From CAYXXZ01 sp964469165 (lineage in GTDB: Bacteria > Pseudomonadota > Gammaproteobacteria > Pseudomonadales > Porticoccaceae): DNA of 33,112 bases. This document shows positions 23,950 to 33,037 of the stretch, piece after piece (positions within the stretch are counted from its first letter, which is position 1; every line of letters begins with the position of its first letter). The notes under the pieces are model-generated. The model did no database searches and was not told where the DNA came from. It saw nothing but the letters and a program-made list of their open reading frames with translations. The position numbers were made by a program, and so were the translations under genes. The stretch spans positions 1-33,112 of the forward strand of contig CAYXXZ010000026.1 of NCBI GenBank assembly GCA_964469165.1, read 5' to 3'.

Positions 23950-25553
23950 TACCCCTCCCGCTTGCGCAATTCCTTGCGCAGCACCTTGCCTACATTCGAC
24001 TTGGGTAGCTCGTCGATGAATTCCACGTATTTGGGCACCTTGTAGCCGGTGAGATTGCGCCGCGCGAAATCGCGCACTTCTTCGCGGGTGAGGGATTCCT
24101 TGTCGGTGACCACGAAGAGTTTCACCGCTTCCACCGTATCCACATCCGGCACGCCGATCACCGCGCATTCGACGATGTCGGGGTGCTTGAGCATTTCGTC
24201 TTCCACCTCGTTGGGGTACACGTTGAAGCCCGATACCACCACCATGTCCTTGATGCGGTCGACGATGCTGATGTAGCCCTCTTCGTCCATTTGCGCCACG
24301 TCGCCGGTGTGCAGCCAGCCGTCGTCGTCGAGAATTTCGCGAGTGGCGTCGGGCTGGTTCCAGTAGCCTTTCATCACCTGTGGCCCCTTGACCAGAAGCT
24401 CGCCCGGCTCGCCGCGCGGCACTTCCTGCCCCTGGCCATCGATGATGCGGCATTCGGTGGAGGGCATCAGCTTGCCGACGGTGCCGAGCCGGGGCGCGTG
24501 CGGCGGGTTGAGCGCCACCACCGGGCTCGCTTCGGTAAGGCCATAGCCTTCGACGATCTTGCAGCCGGTGACCGCTTCCCATTTTTCGGCGGTGTCTTTC
24601 ATCAGCGCCATGCCGCCGGATACGGTGATGCGCAGCTGGCTGAAATCCAGCGCCTTGAATTGCGGGTTGCGGGCCAGTGCATTGAACAGCGTGTTGAGGC
24701 CCGCGAAGAACGTGAACGGCACACCCTTGAGCGCACCAACAAATTGTTTGCCGTTGCGCGGGTCGGGAATCAGGATGAGGCGGGCGCCGAGATCGACGCC
24801 CAGCATGATGCATAGCATGAAGGCGAAGATATGGTAGATCGGCAGCGGCGCGACGATGATTTCCCGGCCTTCCTGCAGGGTGTCGCCAAAGGCCTCGCGC
24901 GCCTGGCGCAGGTTGCTGAGCAAATTGATGTGGGTGAGCATCGCGCCCTTGGAAACGCCGGTGGTGCCGCCGGTGTATTGCAGCACGGCGATGGAATCCT
25001 CCGCCGCCAGCGGCCGGGACAGCGGCTTGCCCTGCCCTTTTGCAAGCGCATCACCAAAGGCAAGGCCGCCCTTGAATCTCGGTTTGGCGAACTCGCGCAC
25101 TTTCATGACGGTGTTGATCAGGTGGCGCTTGAGCGGTGGATGCAGATCCCCCACTTCGGTGACGATCACGTGTTCCACCTGGGTTTGCTCGATCACCTCG
25201 GCCAGCGTGCCGGACAGACCGCGCAGCACCACCATGGCGCGGGCGCCGGAATCCTTCAGTTGATGGGCGAGTTCACGCGTCGTGTAGAGCGGATTGGTGT
25301 TGACGATGGTGATGCCGGCCTTGATGGCGGCGATGACGATCACCGGATATTGCAGCAGGTTGGGCAGTTGGATCGCGAGGCGATCGCCCGGCGCGAGCTT
25401 GAGTTCCTGTTCGAGAAAGCTGGCGAAGGCGCTGGAAAGCCTGTCCAGGTCGCCATAGGTCAGCGTGTGGCCCAGACAGGTCAGCGCGGGTTGGTCCGCA
25501 AACAGCACCATCCTTTCTGCAAAAAAATCACCCAGGGTTCTTTTTACAGCCAT
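23949..25553 (-). CDS. fadD: Long-chain-fatty-acid--CoA ligase (FadD-like AMP-binding enzyme)
   Basis: Activates fatty acids to acyl-CoA through an acyl-adenylate; 534 aa, slightly short of E. coli FadD (561). The ATP/AMP-binding loop is YTGGTTGVSKGAM at 193-205. Further motifs are EGYGLTEASP near 330, GWLHTGD, DRIKDMVVVSGFNVYP, and a C-terminal catalytic-type Lys in SNVGKVLRKEL. All adenylation motifs are intact. A GGTGGGG stretch lies before the ATG at 25553. It is divergent from the 219-aa membrane protein gene. Substrate chain length cannot be read from sequence. Confidence 0.92.
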   Translation of the reverse strand: MAVKRTLGDFFAERMVLFADQPALTCLGHTLTYGDLDRLSSAFASFLEQELKLAPGDRLAIQLPNLLQYPVIVIAAIKAGITIVNTNPLYTTRELAHQLKDSGARAMVVLRGLSGTLAEVIEQTQVEHVIVTEVGDLHPPLKRHLINTVMKVREFAKPRFKGGLAFGDALAKGQGKPLSRPLAAEDSIAVLQYTGGTTGVSKGAMLTHINLLSNLRQAREAFGDTLQEGREIIVAPLPIYHIFAFMLCIMLGVDLGARLILIPDPRNGKQFVGALKGVPFTFFAGLNTLFNALARNPQFKALDFSQLRITVSGGMALMKDTAEKWEAVTGCKIVEGYGLTEASPVVALNPPHAPRLGTVGKLMPSTECRIIDGQGQEVPRGEPGELLVKGPQVMKGYWNQPDATREILDDDGWLHTGDVAQMDEEGYISIVDRIKDMVVVSGFNVYPNEVEDEMLKHPDIVECAVIGVPDVDTVEAVKLFVVTDKESLTREEVRDFARRNLTGYKVPKYVEFIDELPKSNVGKVLRKELRKREG

Positions 25554-25724
25554 TTATTCCCCACCTTACGGTTGCCGGTCTACTATTGGTTTGGAACATA
25601 ACACGAATGTGCCACTGGCAAAACGCCTTGCCCTGCACACCCTGCCTCACACAACGCCTCGGGGACGCGGGACGCCAGCGCCACAACAGGGAACACCGAC
25701 AAGAAAAACCACCGGGAGGCAACC

Positions 25725-26384
25725 ATGACCGACCAATCCACAAGTTACGCTGTCATCAAACGCTGTCTCGGCGACGGGGCTCTGGTGGCGCGCCTGCAGC
25801 AGGATCCCGAAAGTACGCTCCGCCAGGAAGGGGTGCCCGAGCATGAAATACCCGCAGTGTTGCAAATTCTCGTGCTTATGCAAGTCGGCGCGGCGCAGCA
25901 GCAGACGGTGGCGGCGAAATATGAAGCACAGCTCGACAGTACCCTTGCCGTGGCGACCGAAATGAAGGAGGGGCTGAAAAACACCCTGGAGCAGATCGAT
26001 GCTGCCTTCAAATCCACCATGCGCATGTATGAAGTGTCCTTTTATCTGGGTGTCGGTCTTGTCATTGCAGCGGTTGTCGGCGCTTTCGTGGGAGCCGACC
26101 CGCTCTTGCCTGCGGTGTTCGGCGCGTTGGGGATTCTCGATGTGCTGGCATTTTTCCTCGTCAAGCCGCAAGAGGGCCTGCAAAGCAGCAGGGCCAACCT
26201 TGCCCAGATACAGGCGGCGATGTACAACTGGTTCATGGACTCCGTCAATCTCAATACCTTGATGAGCAGCCTCCACCAGCAGGGGCTCAACAAGGATGTG
26301 CTGGAAATCTCCGTGCGGCTGCTCGACCATACCGACCGCACGCTGGAGATGTTGCAGAAATACTGCAAGTTGGCGAGTCGGTGA
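25725..26384 (+). CDS. Membrane protein with two adjacent helices, unknown function
   Basis: A 219-aa protein with a GGGAGG ribosome site. The N-terminal ~50 residues are a helical leader-like domain (VARLQQDPESTLRQEGVPEH) vaguely like NHLP/Nif11-type leader regions. A coil follows, then two close membrane helices (about 103-147, FYLGVGLVIAAVVGAF and LPAVFGALGILDVLAFFLV) and an amphipathic C-terminal part. The helix pair resembles the membrane domain found next to TRADD-N-like modules in bacterial conflict proteins; that is a weak impression, not a homology claim. Divergent from fadD. Confidence 0.8.
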   Translation: MTDQSTSYAVIKRCLGDGALVARLQQDPESTLRQEGVPEHEIPAVLQILVLMQVGAAQQQTVAAKYEAQLDSTLAVATEMKEGLKNTLEQIDAAFKSTMRMYEVSFYLGVGLVIAAVVGAFVGADPLLPAVFGALGILDVLAFFLVKPQEGLQSSRANLAQIQAAMYNWFMDSVNLNTLMSSLHQQGLNKDVLEISVRLLDHTDRTLEMLQKYCKLASR

Positions 26385-26395
26385 CGAGATTGTTG

Positions 26396-26694
26396 CCCTC
26401 TCCCGCTTGCGGGAGAGCGAGTGGATCGCGCGGGGTTGCAGTATCTCCCCTCTCCCATTCATGGGAGAGGGGCCGGGGGAAAGGGTTTTGTTTGTGCGGG
26501 TCACGCGGCGCGTGACCGCCCTACAATGTGCAAATCGGCGAGAGAGTCTATTACCCTCTCCCCAGCCCTCTCCCGCTTGCGGGAGAGGGAGCAGCTCGTG
26601 CGGAGCTGCGGTATCTCCCCTCTCCCACTTGCGGGAGAGGGGGTAGCTCGCGCGGGGTTGCCGCACCTCCCCTCTCCCATTCATGGGAGAGGGG
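26396..26694. repeat. Array of five CTCTCCC-N-GGGAGAG hairpins plus one GC-rich palindrome
   Basis: Near-identical palindromes occur at about 26396-26417, 26447-26472, 26566-26589, 26617-26642 and 26669-26694. All have the stem CTCTCCC/GGGAGAG and loops GCTTGC, ATTCAT or ACTTGC. A different palindrome, GGTCACGC-GGC-GCGTGACC, sits among them at 26499-26517. The segments between hairpins also repeat: GGGGTTGC and TATCTCCC recur, and GGCCGGGGGA follows two copies. The array fills the 351-base gap before the SDR gene, which otherwise holds no gene. It is of the dispersed REP-like type. Confidence 0.9.
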
Positions 26695-26735
26695 CCGGGG
26701 GAGAGGGTTTCATTTGCCATATCACAGAGGTTTTT

Positions 26736-27617
26736 ATGTTGACTGATTTATCCGGCAAGATCGCGCTGGTTACTGGCACGGCCAGCGGTATTGGCCGTGG
26801 CCTGGCCGAGGTGCTCGCCGAGCGTGGAATGAAAGTAGTGGCGACCGACATCAATGAAGACGCCCTGGCCGAAACCAATGCGGCTCTCAGCAGGAGCGGT
26901 GTGCCCTTCCTGACGAGCCCATTGGATATTCGCGATGCGGCAGCCTGGGAGGCTTTGCTGGATCGCGCGGAACGGGAGCTCGGCCCCGTGCAGTTGCTGG
27001 CCAATATCGCCGGTGTCACCGTAGCGCCCACTCCGGCGCTGGAGCTGTCCAGCGAGGCCTGGAACTGGGTGATGGACACCAACGTCACCGGTACCTGGAA
27101 CGGCGTGACTGCCGTGGGCCGACGCCTGCGGGATCGCGCGCTGCCAGGCCACATCGTCAACACCTCATCCACCCAGGGGCTGATGGGCGCACCCAATTTC
27201 GCGGCCTACAATGCGGCCAAGTTCGCCATCATGGGGCTGTCGGAAACGCTGCGTATCGAGCTTGCGCAATACGATATCGGTGTTTCGGTGGTGTGCCCCG
27301 GGCCAACCAAGGGCAATATCCTGAACAATTCCCGCAAGATTGCTCCCCACCTCGTCAATCTCGGCAAGTTGAAGGGCGGGCCGGGTTTCAGCCATTACCA
27401 GATGCCCCGCGACGTGGCGGAGAAAGTTGCCGATGCCGTTGAGCGCAATCAGCTGTTCGTGGTAACGCATCCCGAATACAAGGCCATTTTCGAAACGCGC
27501 TGGCGCGTGCTCGAAGCGGCCATGGGGAACAAGATCGACGCCGCCGCCGAAAGCAACATCCGCGAGGTGGAAGGCGCGAGCCTGGCCTGCTACCAGGATG
27601 CCTTGCGGAATTATTGA
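26736..27617 (+). CDS. SDR-family NAD(P)-dependent oxidoreductase
   Basis: A 293-aa classical short-chain dehydrogenase. The cofactor loop TGTASGIG is at 13-20, NIAG at 90-93, the catalytic Ser is 144 or 145 (NTSSTQG), and Y158-x3-K162 is the active-site pair. D38 (ATDIN) after the second strand suggests NAD preference. The start is ATG 26736; an upstream extension of the frame to 26421 passes through the hairpin array and is not coding. The C-terminal extension after ~230 is typical of fatty-acyl or steroid-type SDRs, but the substrate is unknown. There is no obvious operon partner. Confidence 0.9.
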   Translation: MLTDLSGKIALVTGTASGIGRGLAEVLAERGMKVVATDINEDALAETNAALSRSGVPFLTSPLDIRDAAAWEALLDRAERELGPVQLLANIAGVTVAPTPALELSSEAWNWVMDTNVTGTWNGVTAVGRRLRDRALPGHIVNTSSTQGLMGAPNFAAYNAAKFAIMGLSETLRIELAQYDIGVSVVCPGPTKGNILNNSRKIAPHLVNLGKLKGGPGFSHYQMPRDVAEKVADAVERNQLFVVTHPEYKAIFETRWRVLEAAMGNKIDAAAESNIREVEGASLACYQDALRNY

Positions 27618-27619
27618 AT

Positions 27620-27695
27620 CAGTTCACAGTTTACAGTTATCAGGGGGTGCCACACTCATACTGTCTGTGAACTGTGAACTGTGAACTGTGAACTG
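27620..27695. repeat. Inverted repeat with four tandem TGTGAAC units
   Basis: Four exact tandem 7-base units (TGTGAAC) occupy 27666-27693. The opposite-sense partner (CAGTTCACAGTTTACAG) is at about 27621-27637. A GGGTGCCAC sequence in the loop (27644-27652) is also found in the loop of the metG-rnfA inverted repeat (from 11407). It lies between the SDR and deaD genes. Confidence 0.85.
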
Positions 27696-27790
27696 CGGAA
27701 CTGACAAAACATTTCCCATGCCCCCTTCAGGGGCGTATACTGCGCGGCTATTTTCCCTCTTCCGCCGTCAGGCATCGCAGGTTCAGTCCC

Positions 27791-29593
27791 ATGTCTTCTC
27801 CACAATTCGCCGATCTGGGCCTGGATAGTGCCCTGCTCGCCACCATCAGTGAGCTCGGCTACGAACAACCCTCCCCCATTCAGGCGCGCAGCATCCCCCT
27901 GCTTCTCGCCGGCAAAAGCCTGCTGGGCGTGGCCCAGACCGGCACCGGCAAGACCGCCGCCTTCGCGCTGCCCCTGCTGAGCAGGCTCGACGCCACGCAA
28001 CGCTCGCCCCAGATTCTGGTGCTGACACCCACCCGCGAACTCGCCATTCAGGTGGCGGAAGCCTGTCAGAGCTACGCCCGCGGCCTCAAGGGCTTTCATG
28101 TTCTGCCCGTGTACGGCGGCCAGGACATGGGCAGCCAGTTGCGCGCGCTGCGGCGCGGCGTACAGGTCATCGTCGGCACGCCGGGGCGGATCATGGATCA
28201 CCTGCGCCGCCAGAGCCTCGATCTCGGTGAAATCCGCGCCGTGGTGCTGGATGAAGCGGACGAAATGCTGCGCATGGGCTTCATCGACGACGTCGAGACC
28301 ATCCTTGCGGAAACGCCGGAAACGGCGCAACGCGCGCTGTTTTCCGCCACCATGCCGCCACAGATCCAGCGCATTGCCAGCAAATACCTGGGTGATGCCG
28401 AGCAAGTGCACGTCGCCTCCAAGACCCGCACCGTGGAGCGCATTCGCCAGCGCTGCCTGACCGTGCAGAACAACGAGAAGCTGGATGCCCTGACCCGCAT
28501 TCTCGAAGTCGAAGACTTCGACGGCATGATCATTTTCGTGCGCACCAAATCGACCACCGTCGAACTGGCCGAGAAACTCGAAGCGCGCGGCTTTACCGCC
28601 GCCGCCCTCAACGGCGATCTCAACCAGCAATTGCGCGAGCGCACCATCCAGCGCCTGAAAGATCGCAAGCTGGACATCGTCGTCGCCACCGACGTGGCCG
28701 CGCGCGGCCTGGATGTGGAACGCATCAGCCACGTGGTGAATTTCGACATTCCCTACGACAACGAATCCTACGTGCACCGCATCGGCCGCACCGGGCGCGC
28801 CGGACGCGATGGCGAAGCCATTTTGTTCGTGACGCACCGCGAAAAGCGCCTGCTGCGCTCCATCGAGAAATCCACCGGCCAGCCCATCGAGTCGATGGTG
28901 TTGCCCGGCAGCCAGGAAGTGAGCGACCGCCGCGTCGAGAGCTTCCGCAACCGCCTTGTGGAAACCCTCGAAACGGAAGATCTGAGCCGCTTCCGCAAAT
29001 TGCTGGACGACCTGTGCACCAGCCAGGAGGTAGCCGCCGCGGATATCGCCGCTGCCGCCATTTACTTGCTGCAGCAGGAACGCCCCCTGTTCCCCGCTCT
29101 CAAACCCCTTGCGGCGGAACGACCCGAAGCGCGGGACAGCCGCCCCGGCAAGAAGGAGCGCCCCGGCAAGGATTTTCGTCCGGATGGCAAAGGCCCTCGC
29201 GACGGCGCCCCGAAGCGGGAGCGCCGCGAGCCCTCGGATGACGACGTGCCCATGGAAAAGTACCGCCTCGCGGTGGGCAGGATGCACGGCGTGCAGCCCA
29301 AGGACATCGTTGGCGCCATCGCCAATGAGGCGGATCTGGACAGCCAGTTCATCGGTCGCATCGAGATTTACGACGACTACTGCACCGTGGACCTGCCCCA
29401 GGGCATGCCCAAGGAACTGCTTCACTACATGAAGAAGGTGCGTATTCGCCAGCAGCCCATCCACATGCAACTGCACGACGGTGCAGACGACGCACCCTAC
29501 GCGGCCCGCAAAGGCCCTGGCAAGGGCGGTTTTCAACGCAAGGGTGACGACAAGCCAAAACGCGGCAAACCCTCTGGAAAACGCTTCAAGTAA
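27791..29593 (+). CDS. deaD: DEAD-box ATP-dependent RNA helicase DeaD/CsdA
   Basis: A 600-aa RNA helicase for ribosome assembly and mRNA decay, important at low temperature. Motifs in order: the Q motif (near 22-31), AQTGTGKT at 48-55, PTRELA at 80-85, DEAD at 154-157, SAT, VATDVAARGLD and HRIGRTGRAGR. After a basic linker (about 435-490) there is a DbpA-type RNA-binding domain (YRLAVGRMHGVQPKDIVGAI) and a basic tail ending PSGKRFK. This domain order and length match CsdA rather than RhlB, RhlE or DbpA. A TATACT box at 27736-27741 could be its -10, without a clear -35. Confidence 0.94.
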   Translation: MSSPQFADLGLDSALLATISELGYEQPSPIQARSIPLLLAGKSLLGVAQTGTGKTAAFALPLLSRLDATQRSPQILVLTPTRELAIQVAEACQSYARGLKGFHVLPVYGGQDMGSQLRALRRGVQVIVGTPGRIMDHLRRQSLDLGEIRAVVLDEADEMLRMGFIDDVETILAETPETAQRALFSATMPPQIQRIASKYLGDAEQVHVASKTRTVERIRQRCLTVQNNEKLDALTRILEVEDFDGMIIFVRTKSTTVELAEKLEARGFTAAALNGDLNQQLRERTIQRLKDRKLDIVVATDVAARGLDVERISHVVNFDIPYDNESYVHRIGRTGRAGRDGEAILFVTHREKRLLRSIEKSTGQPIESMVLPGSQEVSDRRVESFRNRLVETLETEDLSRFRKLLDDLCTSQEVAAADIAAAAIYLLQQERPLFPALKPLAAERPEARDSRPGKKERPGKDFRPDGKGPRDGAPKRERREPSDDDVPMEKYRLAVGRMHGVQPKDIVGAIANEADLDSQFIGRIEIYDDYCTVDLPQGMPKELLHYMKKVRIRQQPIHMQLHDGADDAPYAARKGPGKGGFQRKGDDKPKRGKPSGKRFK

Positions 29594-29633
29594 ACAGCGT
29601 TATTACGTTTATTGACAAGAAGTTAGAAAGACT

Positions 29634-30731
29634 TTGTTACAACAGATCGACCCTTCTGACTACGCCGCGCAACTGGCCGGCAAACAGCGTGAAATGGAAG
29701 CGCTGTTTGCCCCGTTTGATCCACCCCCTCTCGAGGTGTTCGACTCCGCGCCGCTGCATTTCCGCATGCGGGCGGAGTTTCGCATCTGGCACGAAGGCAA
29801 GCGCGCGCATTACGCCATGATGGCACCGGGGGAGCGCACGCCGCGCCCCATCGACAGCTTTGCCATCGGCTCCACCGCCATGGTGAACGCCATGACGCCG
29901 CTGCTCGACGCCATCAACGGCAGCGAACTGTTGCGCCTCAAGCTCTACGGCTGCGAATTTCTCACCACCTCGCGCAACCAGGTTCTCGTCACCCTGATCT
30001 ACCACAAGCCGCTGGATGACACCTGGCACCAGCACGCCAGCGACATGGCCGCAGCGCTCGGCATCGGCATCATCGGTCGCAGCAGAAAGCAGAAAAGGGT
30101 CACAGGCGAGGATTTCGTCACGGAATATCTCGAAGTTGATGGCAAAACCTACAGCTATCAGCAGGTGGAAAGCGGCTTCACCCAGCCCAACGCCCGAGTC
30201 AACGAAAGGATGCTCAGCTGGGCGAAGGATGTGACCGCCGCCAGCAACGACGAGGATCTGCTCGAACTCTATTGCGGCAACGGCAATTTCACCGTGGTGC
30301 TGGCGGCAAATTTCCGCCGCGTGCTGGCCACGGAAGTGGCCAAGATTTCGGTGCAATCGGCGCAGGTGAACCTCGAGGCCAACGGTGTCGACAACGTGGT
30401 CATCGCCCGCATGTCGAGCGAGGAGATCAGCGAGGCGCTCGCCGGCAAAAGGGCCTTCTTTCGTCTGCGCGACGTCGACCTGGACAGTTACCGGTTCTCA
30501 ACCCTGTTCCTCGACCCGCCCCGCGCCGGGCTCGATGACGCCACTCTCCGGCTTGCGGCAAAATTCAATAAAATTCTTTATATATCCTGCAATCCATTGA
30601 CTCTGAAAGAAAATATGAATTTTCTTCACAATACGCATGAGATCCGGCGCTTCGCCCTTTTCGACCAGTTTCCCTACACCCACCACATCGAGTGCGGCGT
30701 TTGGCTGTGCGCCAGGAACAGCGTTATATGA
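29634..30731 (+). CDS. trmA: tRNA (uracil-5-)-methyltransferase TrmA
   Basis: Methylates U54 of tRNA to ribothymidine using SAM; 365 aa, the E. coli length. C319 in ISCNP is the catalytic nucleophile and E353 in HHIECGV the general base, a constant offset of 5 from E. coli C324 and E358. LLELYCGNGNF is the SAM site. The start is TTG at 29634: residues such as DYAAQLAGKQREMEALFAPF align with the family N-terminus and the next in-frame ATG (29694) would cut into them. A TTGACA at 29612 is not convincingly a promoter because its -10 would fall inside the gene. Confidence 0.96.
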   Translation: MLQQIDPSDYAAQLAGKQREMEALFAPFDPPPLEVFDSAPLHFRMRAEFRIWHEGKRAHYAMMAPGERTPRPIDSFAIGSTAMVNAMTPLLDAINGSELLRLKLYGCEFLTTSRNQVLVTLIYHKPLDDTWHQHASDMAAALGIGIIGRSRKQKRVTGEDFVTEYLEVDGKTYSYQQVESGFTQPNARVNERMLSWAKDVTAASNDEDLLELYCGNGNFTVVLAANFRRVLATEVAKISVQSAQVNLEANGVDNVVIARMSSEEISEALAGKRAFFRLRDVDLDSYRFSTLFLDPPRAGLDDATLRLAAKFNKILYISCNPLTLKENMNFLHNTHEIRRFALFDQFPYTHHIECGVWLCARNSVI

Positions 30732-30835
30732 CAGTGTTTTGCAACTTCTTGCCTGCGCCCATATTCCCTTTGAGTTGCGCGCTATAACGAAAAAGTTTAT
30801 CGCCCAATGCCACGAATTCCTTATCATTTCCGACA

Positions 30836-30864
30836 CTGACAAGCAGGCCCTATCTGTGTATGAT
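30836..30864 (+). promoter_or_regulatory. Sigma-70-type promoter of the sulfite/nitrite reductase gene
   Basis: The -35 CTGACA is at 30836-30841 and the -10 TATGAT at 30859-30864, with a 17-base spacer; each box is one base from consensus. Transcription would begin near 30871, giving a ~26-base leader to the ATG at 30897. This argues against the alternative TTG start at 30864. Confidence 0.7.
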
Positions 30865-30896
30865 TGCGGCCCCAGAGAAACAACACGCACCTCTCC

Positions 30897-32561
30897 ATGT
30901 ACCGATACGATCAATACGACAGGCAGTTGGTCAATGAGCGCGTCGCACAGTTCCGCAATCAAATGGAACGCTATGTGGCGGGCGAGATCAGCGATACGGA
31001 ATTTCTGCCGCTGCGCCTGCAGAACGGGCTCTACATTCAGCGTCTGGCGCCGATGCTGCGCATTGCCGTGCCCTATGGTCTGCTGTCTTCCACCCAGCTG
31101 CGCCAGCTTGCCTATATTGCTCGACACTACGACAAGGGGTTCGTGCACTTCACCACCCGCCAGAACGTTCAGCTCAACTGGCCGGTGCTGGAAGAAGTGC
31201 CAGACATTCTCGCCGATCTGGCGAAGGTCGAAATGCACTCCATCCAGACCAGCGGCAACTGCGTGCGCAACACCACGTCCGACCAGTTTGCCGGTATTGC
31301 CCCCGATGAAATCGAAGATCCGCGGCCCTGGTGCGAACTGATCCGCCAGTGGTCCACGTTGCATCCGGAATTCGCCTTCCTGCCCCGCAAGTTCAAGATT
31401 GCCGTGAGCGGCTCCGAGTCCGATCGCGCCGCCATTCTGGTTCACGACATCGGCCTGCAGATCGTCAAGAATGGCGACGGCGAGCTGGGCTTTGCCGTCT
31501 ACGTAGGGGGTGGCCTCGGCCGTACGCCCGTCATCGGCAGCCTGATTTGCGAATTCCTGCCGTGGCGCCACCTGCTCACCTACCTCAACTCGATCCTGCG
31601 CATTTACAACCGCTACGGCCGCCGCGACAACAAGTTCAAGGCCCGCATCAAGATCCTTGTGAAAGCCTGGAGCGCGGAGAAATTCGCCGCCAAGGTCGAC
31701 GAGGAGTGGCAGCATCACAAGGATGGCCCGCTGACCTTGACGCAAGAAGAAGTGGAGCGTATCAAGGGCTTCTTCACCCTGCCCGAGTACAAGACCATCG
31801 ACGGCGCCGACGCGGAGCGCGCGCTGCAGTCCCAGGCGCTCGACAACATCGACTTCCAGCGCTGGCTCAAGCGCAATGTCATCGACCACCGGGTACCGGG
31901 ATATGCCGCCGTGACCCTGTCACTCAAGCCCACCGGCACCGCGCCCGGCGACGTCACCGACGCCCAGCTGGAAGCGATTGCCGATCTCGCCGACGCCTAC
32001 AGCTTTGGCGAAGCACGCTCGACCCACAACCAGAACCTGGTGCTGGCGGACGTGGAAAAATCCGCGCTGTTCAGTCTGTGGCAGGAGTTGCAGGCACTGG
32101 GCTTCGCGACACCGACGGTGGGCACGCTCAACGACATCATCTGCTGCCCCGGCGGTGATTTCTGTTCACTGGCGAACGCCAAGTCGATCCCCATTGCCGA
32201 AGCGATTCAGCGCCGCTTCGACGACCTCGACTATCTGTATGACCTGGGCGACCTGAGCCTCAACATTTCCGGCTGCATGAACGCCTGTGGTCACCACCAC
32301 GTCGGCAACATCGGCATCCTCGGTGTCGACAAGAAGGGCGAGGAGTTCTACCAGATTCAGCTCGGCGGCAGCAGTGACGAGAACGCGACCCTGGGCACCG
32401 TGCTCGGCCCTTCTTTCACGCAGGGAGATGTGCCCGAGGTAGTCGCCAAGATCATTCAGGTCTACGTCGACAATCGTCAGGAAGACGAGCTGTTCATCGA
32501 CGCCTATAACCGCATCGGACTCGCACCCTTCAAGGAGTCGGTATATGCCAAAGCTGATTAA
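30897..32561 (+). CDS. Siroheme/[4Fe-4S] sulfite (or nitrite) reductase, CysI/NirA-like
   Basis: Six-electron reductase, probably sulfite to sulfide in cysteine synthesis; 554 aa. The coupled siroheme-cluster ligands are C417-x5-C423 (CPGGDFCSLA) and C460-x3-C464 (SGCMNACGHH). Other family segments are HFTTRQNVQLNW and TSGNCVRNTT. The ATG at 30897 is supported by the promoter just upstream. The DUF934 gene overlapping its end is a typical partner in sulfur assimilation operons, which favours sulfite over nitrite. No separate cysJ flavoprotein is present, so the electron donor is probably ferredoxin-like. Confidence 0.92.
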   Translation: MYRYDQYDRQLVNERVAQFRNQMERYVAGEISDTEFLPLRLQNGLYIQRLAPMLRIAVPYGLLSSTQLRQLAYIARHYDKGFVHFTTRQNVQLNWPVLEEVPDILADLAKVEMHSIQTSGNCVRNTTSDQFAGIAPDEIEDPRPWCELIRQWSTLHPEFAFLPRKFKIAVSGSESDRAAILVHDIGLQIVKNGDGELGFAVYVGGGLGRTPVIGSLICEFLPWRHLLTYLNSILRIYNRYGRRDNKFKARIKILVKAWSAEKFAAKVDEEWQHHKDGPLTLTQEEVERIKGFFTLPEYKTIDGADAERALQSQALDNIDFQRWLKRNVIDHRVPGYAAVTLSLKPTGTAPGDVTDAQLEAIADLADAYSFGEARSTHNQNLVLADVEKSALFSLWQELQALGFATPTVGTLNDIICCPGGDFCSLANAKSIPIAEAIQRRFDDLDYLYDLGDLSLNISGCMNACGHHHVGNIGILGVDKKGEEFYQIQLGGSSDENATLGTVLGPSFTQGDVPEVVAKIIQVYVDNRQEDELFIDAYNRIGLAPFKESVYAKAD

Positions 32562-33030
32562 GGGCGACCAGGTTGTCGAAGACAATTGGCATTTCGTGGG
32601 CCTGGAGGATACAGACTACTCCACTTACGACAGGGTGATCCTGCCCCTGGCGAAATGGCTCGAGCTCGATGATGCGGCGCGCCTTGGCGGGCACACCGCA
32701 CCCTGGATCGACAGTGGCGAGGAGTTCGAAGAGGCATTCGCAAAAGTGTTGCAGGCGCCGATGGTGGTCGTGCACTTCCCCGTGTTCATGGACGGTCGCG
32801 GTTTTTCCACTGCGGAAATTCTTCGCAATCGCGGCGGCTACCAAGGTGAACTGCGCGCGGTGGGCAACCTCATCCAGGATCAGCTGTTCTTCCTCAAACG
32901 CTGTGGTTTCGACAGCTATCAACTGCGCGAAGGCACCGACCTGGAAGCGGCTGTGCGCTCGCTGCAGGATTTTTCGGTCACATACCAGACCAGCGCGGAC
33001 ACGGATATTCCGCTCTTCCGGCGGCGGTGA
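32545..33030 (+). CDS. DUF934 protein, sulfite-reductase partner
   Basis: A 161-aa DUF934 family protein. The recognisable blocks are DRVILPLAKWLELDD, VHFPVFMDGRGFSTAEILR and LRAVGNLIQDQLFFLKRCGF. It starts at an ATG inside the end of the reductase gene (17-base overlap) with an AAGGAG ribosome site, so the two are translationally coupled. DUF934 genes usually lie between the sulfite reductase and cysH. cysH is absent here because a group II intron end follows the stop. The exact role is not known. Confidence 0.92.
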   Translation: MPKLIKGDQVVEDNWHFVGLEDTDYSTYDRVILPLAKWLELDDAARLGGHTAPWIDSGEEFEEAFAKVLQAPMVVVHFPVFMDGRGFSTAEILRNRGGYQGELRAVGNLIQDQLFFLKRCGFDSYQLREGTDLEAAVRSLQDFSVTYQTSADTDIPLFRRR

Positions 33031-33037
33031 GTGTTGA

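Noticed and set aside
26396..26694. Possible CRISPR array because of regularly recurring palindromes
   Set aside because: Spacing is irregular, the repeats are self-palindromic with variable loops, the segments between them repeat too, and there are no cas genes.
27656..29536. 626-aa minus-strand ORF opposite deaD
   Set aside because: Antisense shadow of deaD in GC-rich sequence.
29612..29640. TTGACA box as a trmA promoter
   Set aside because: The matching -10 position (TGTTAC) is poor and would place transcription start inside the coding region.
30864..30896. TTG start giving an 11-residue longer sulfite reductase
   Set aside because: It overlaps the -10 box of a good promoter and the added residues are not family-like.
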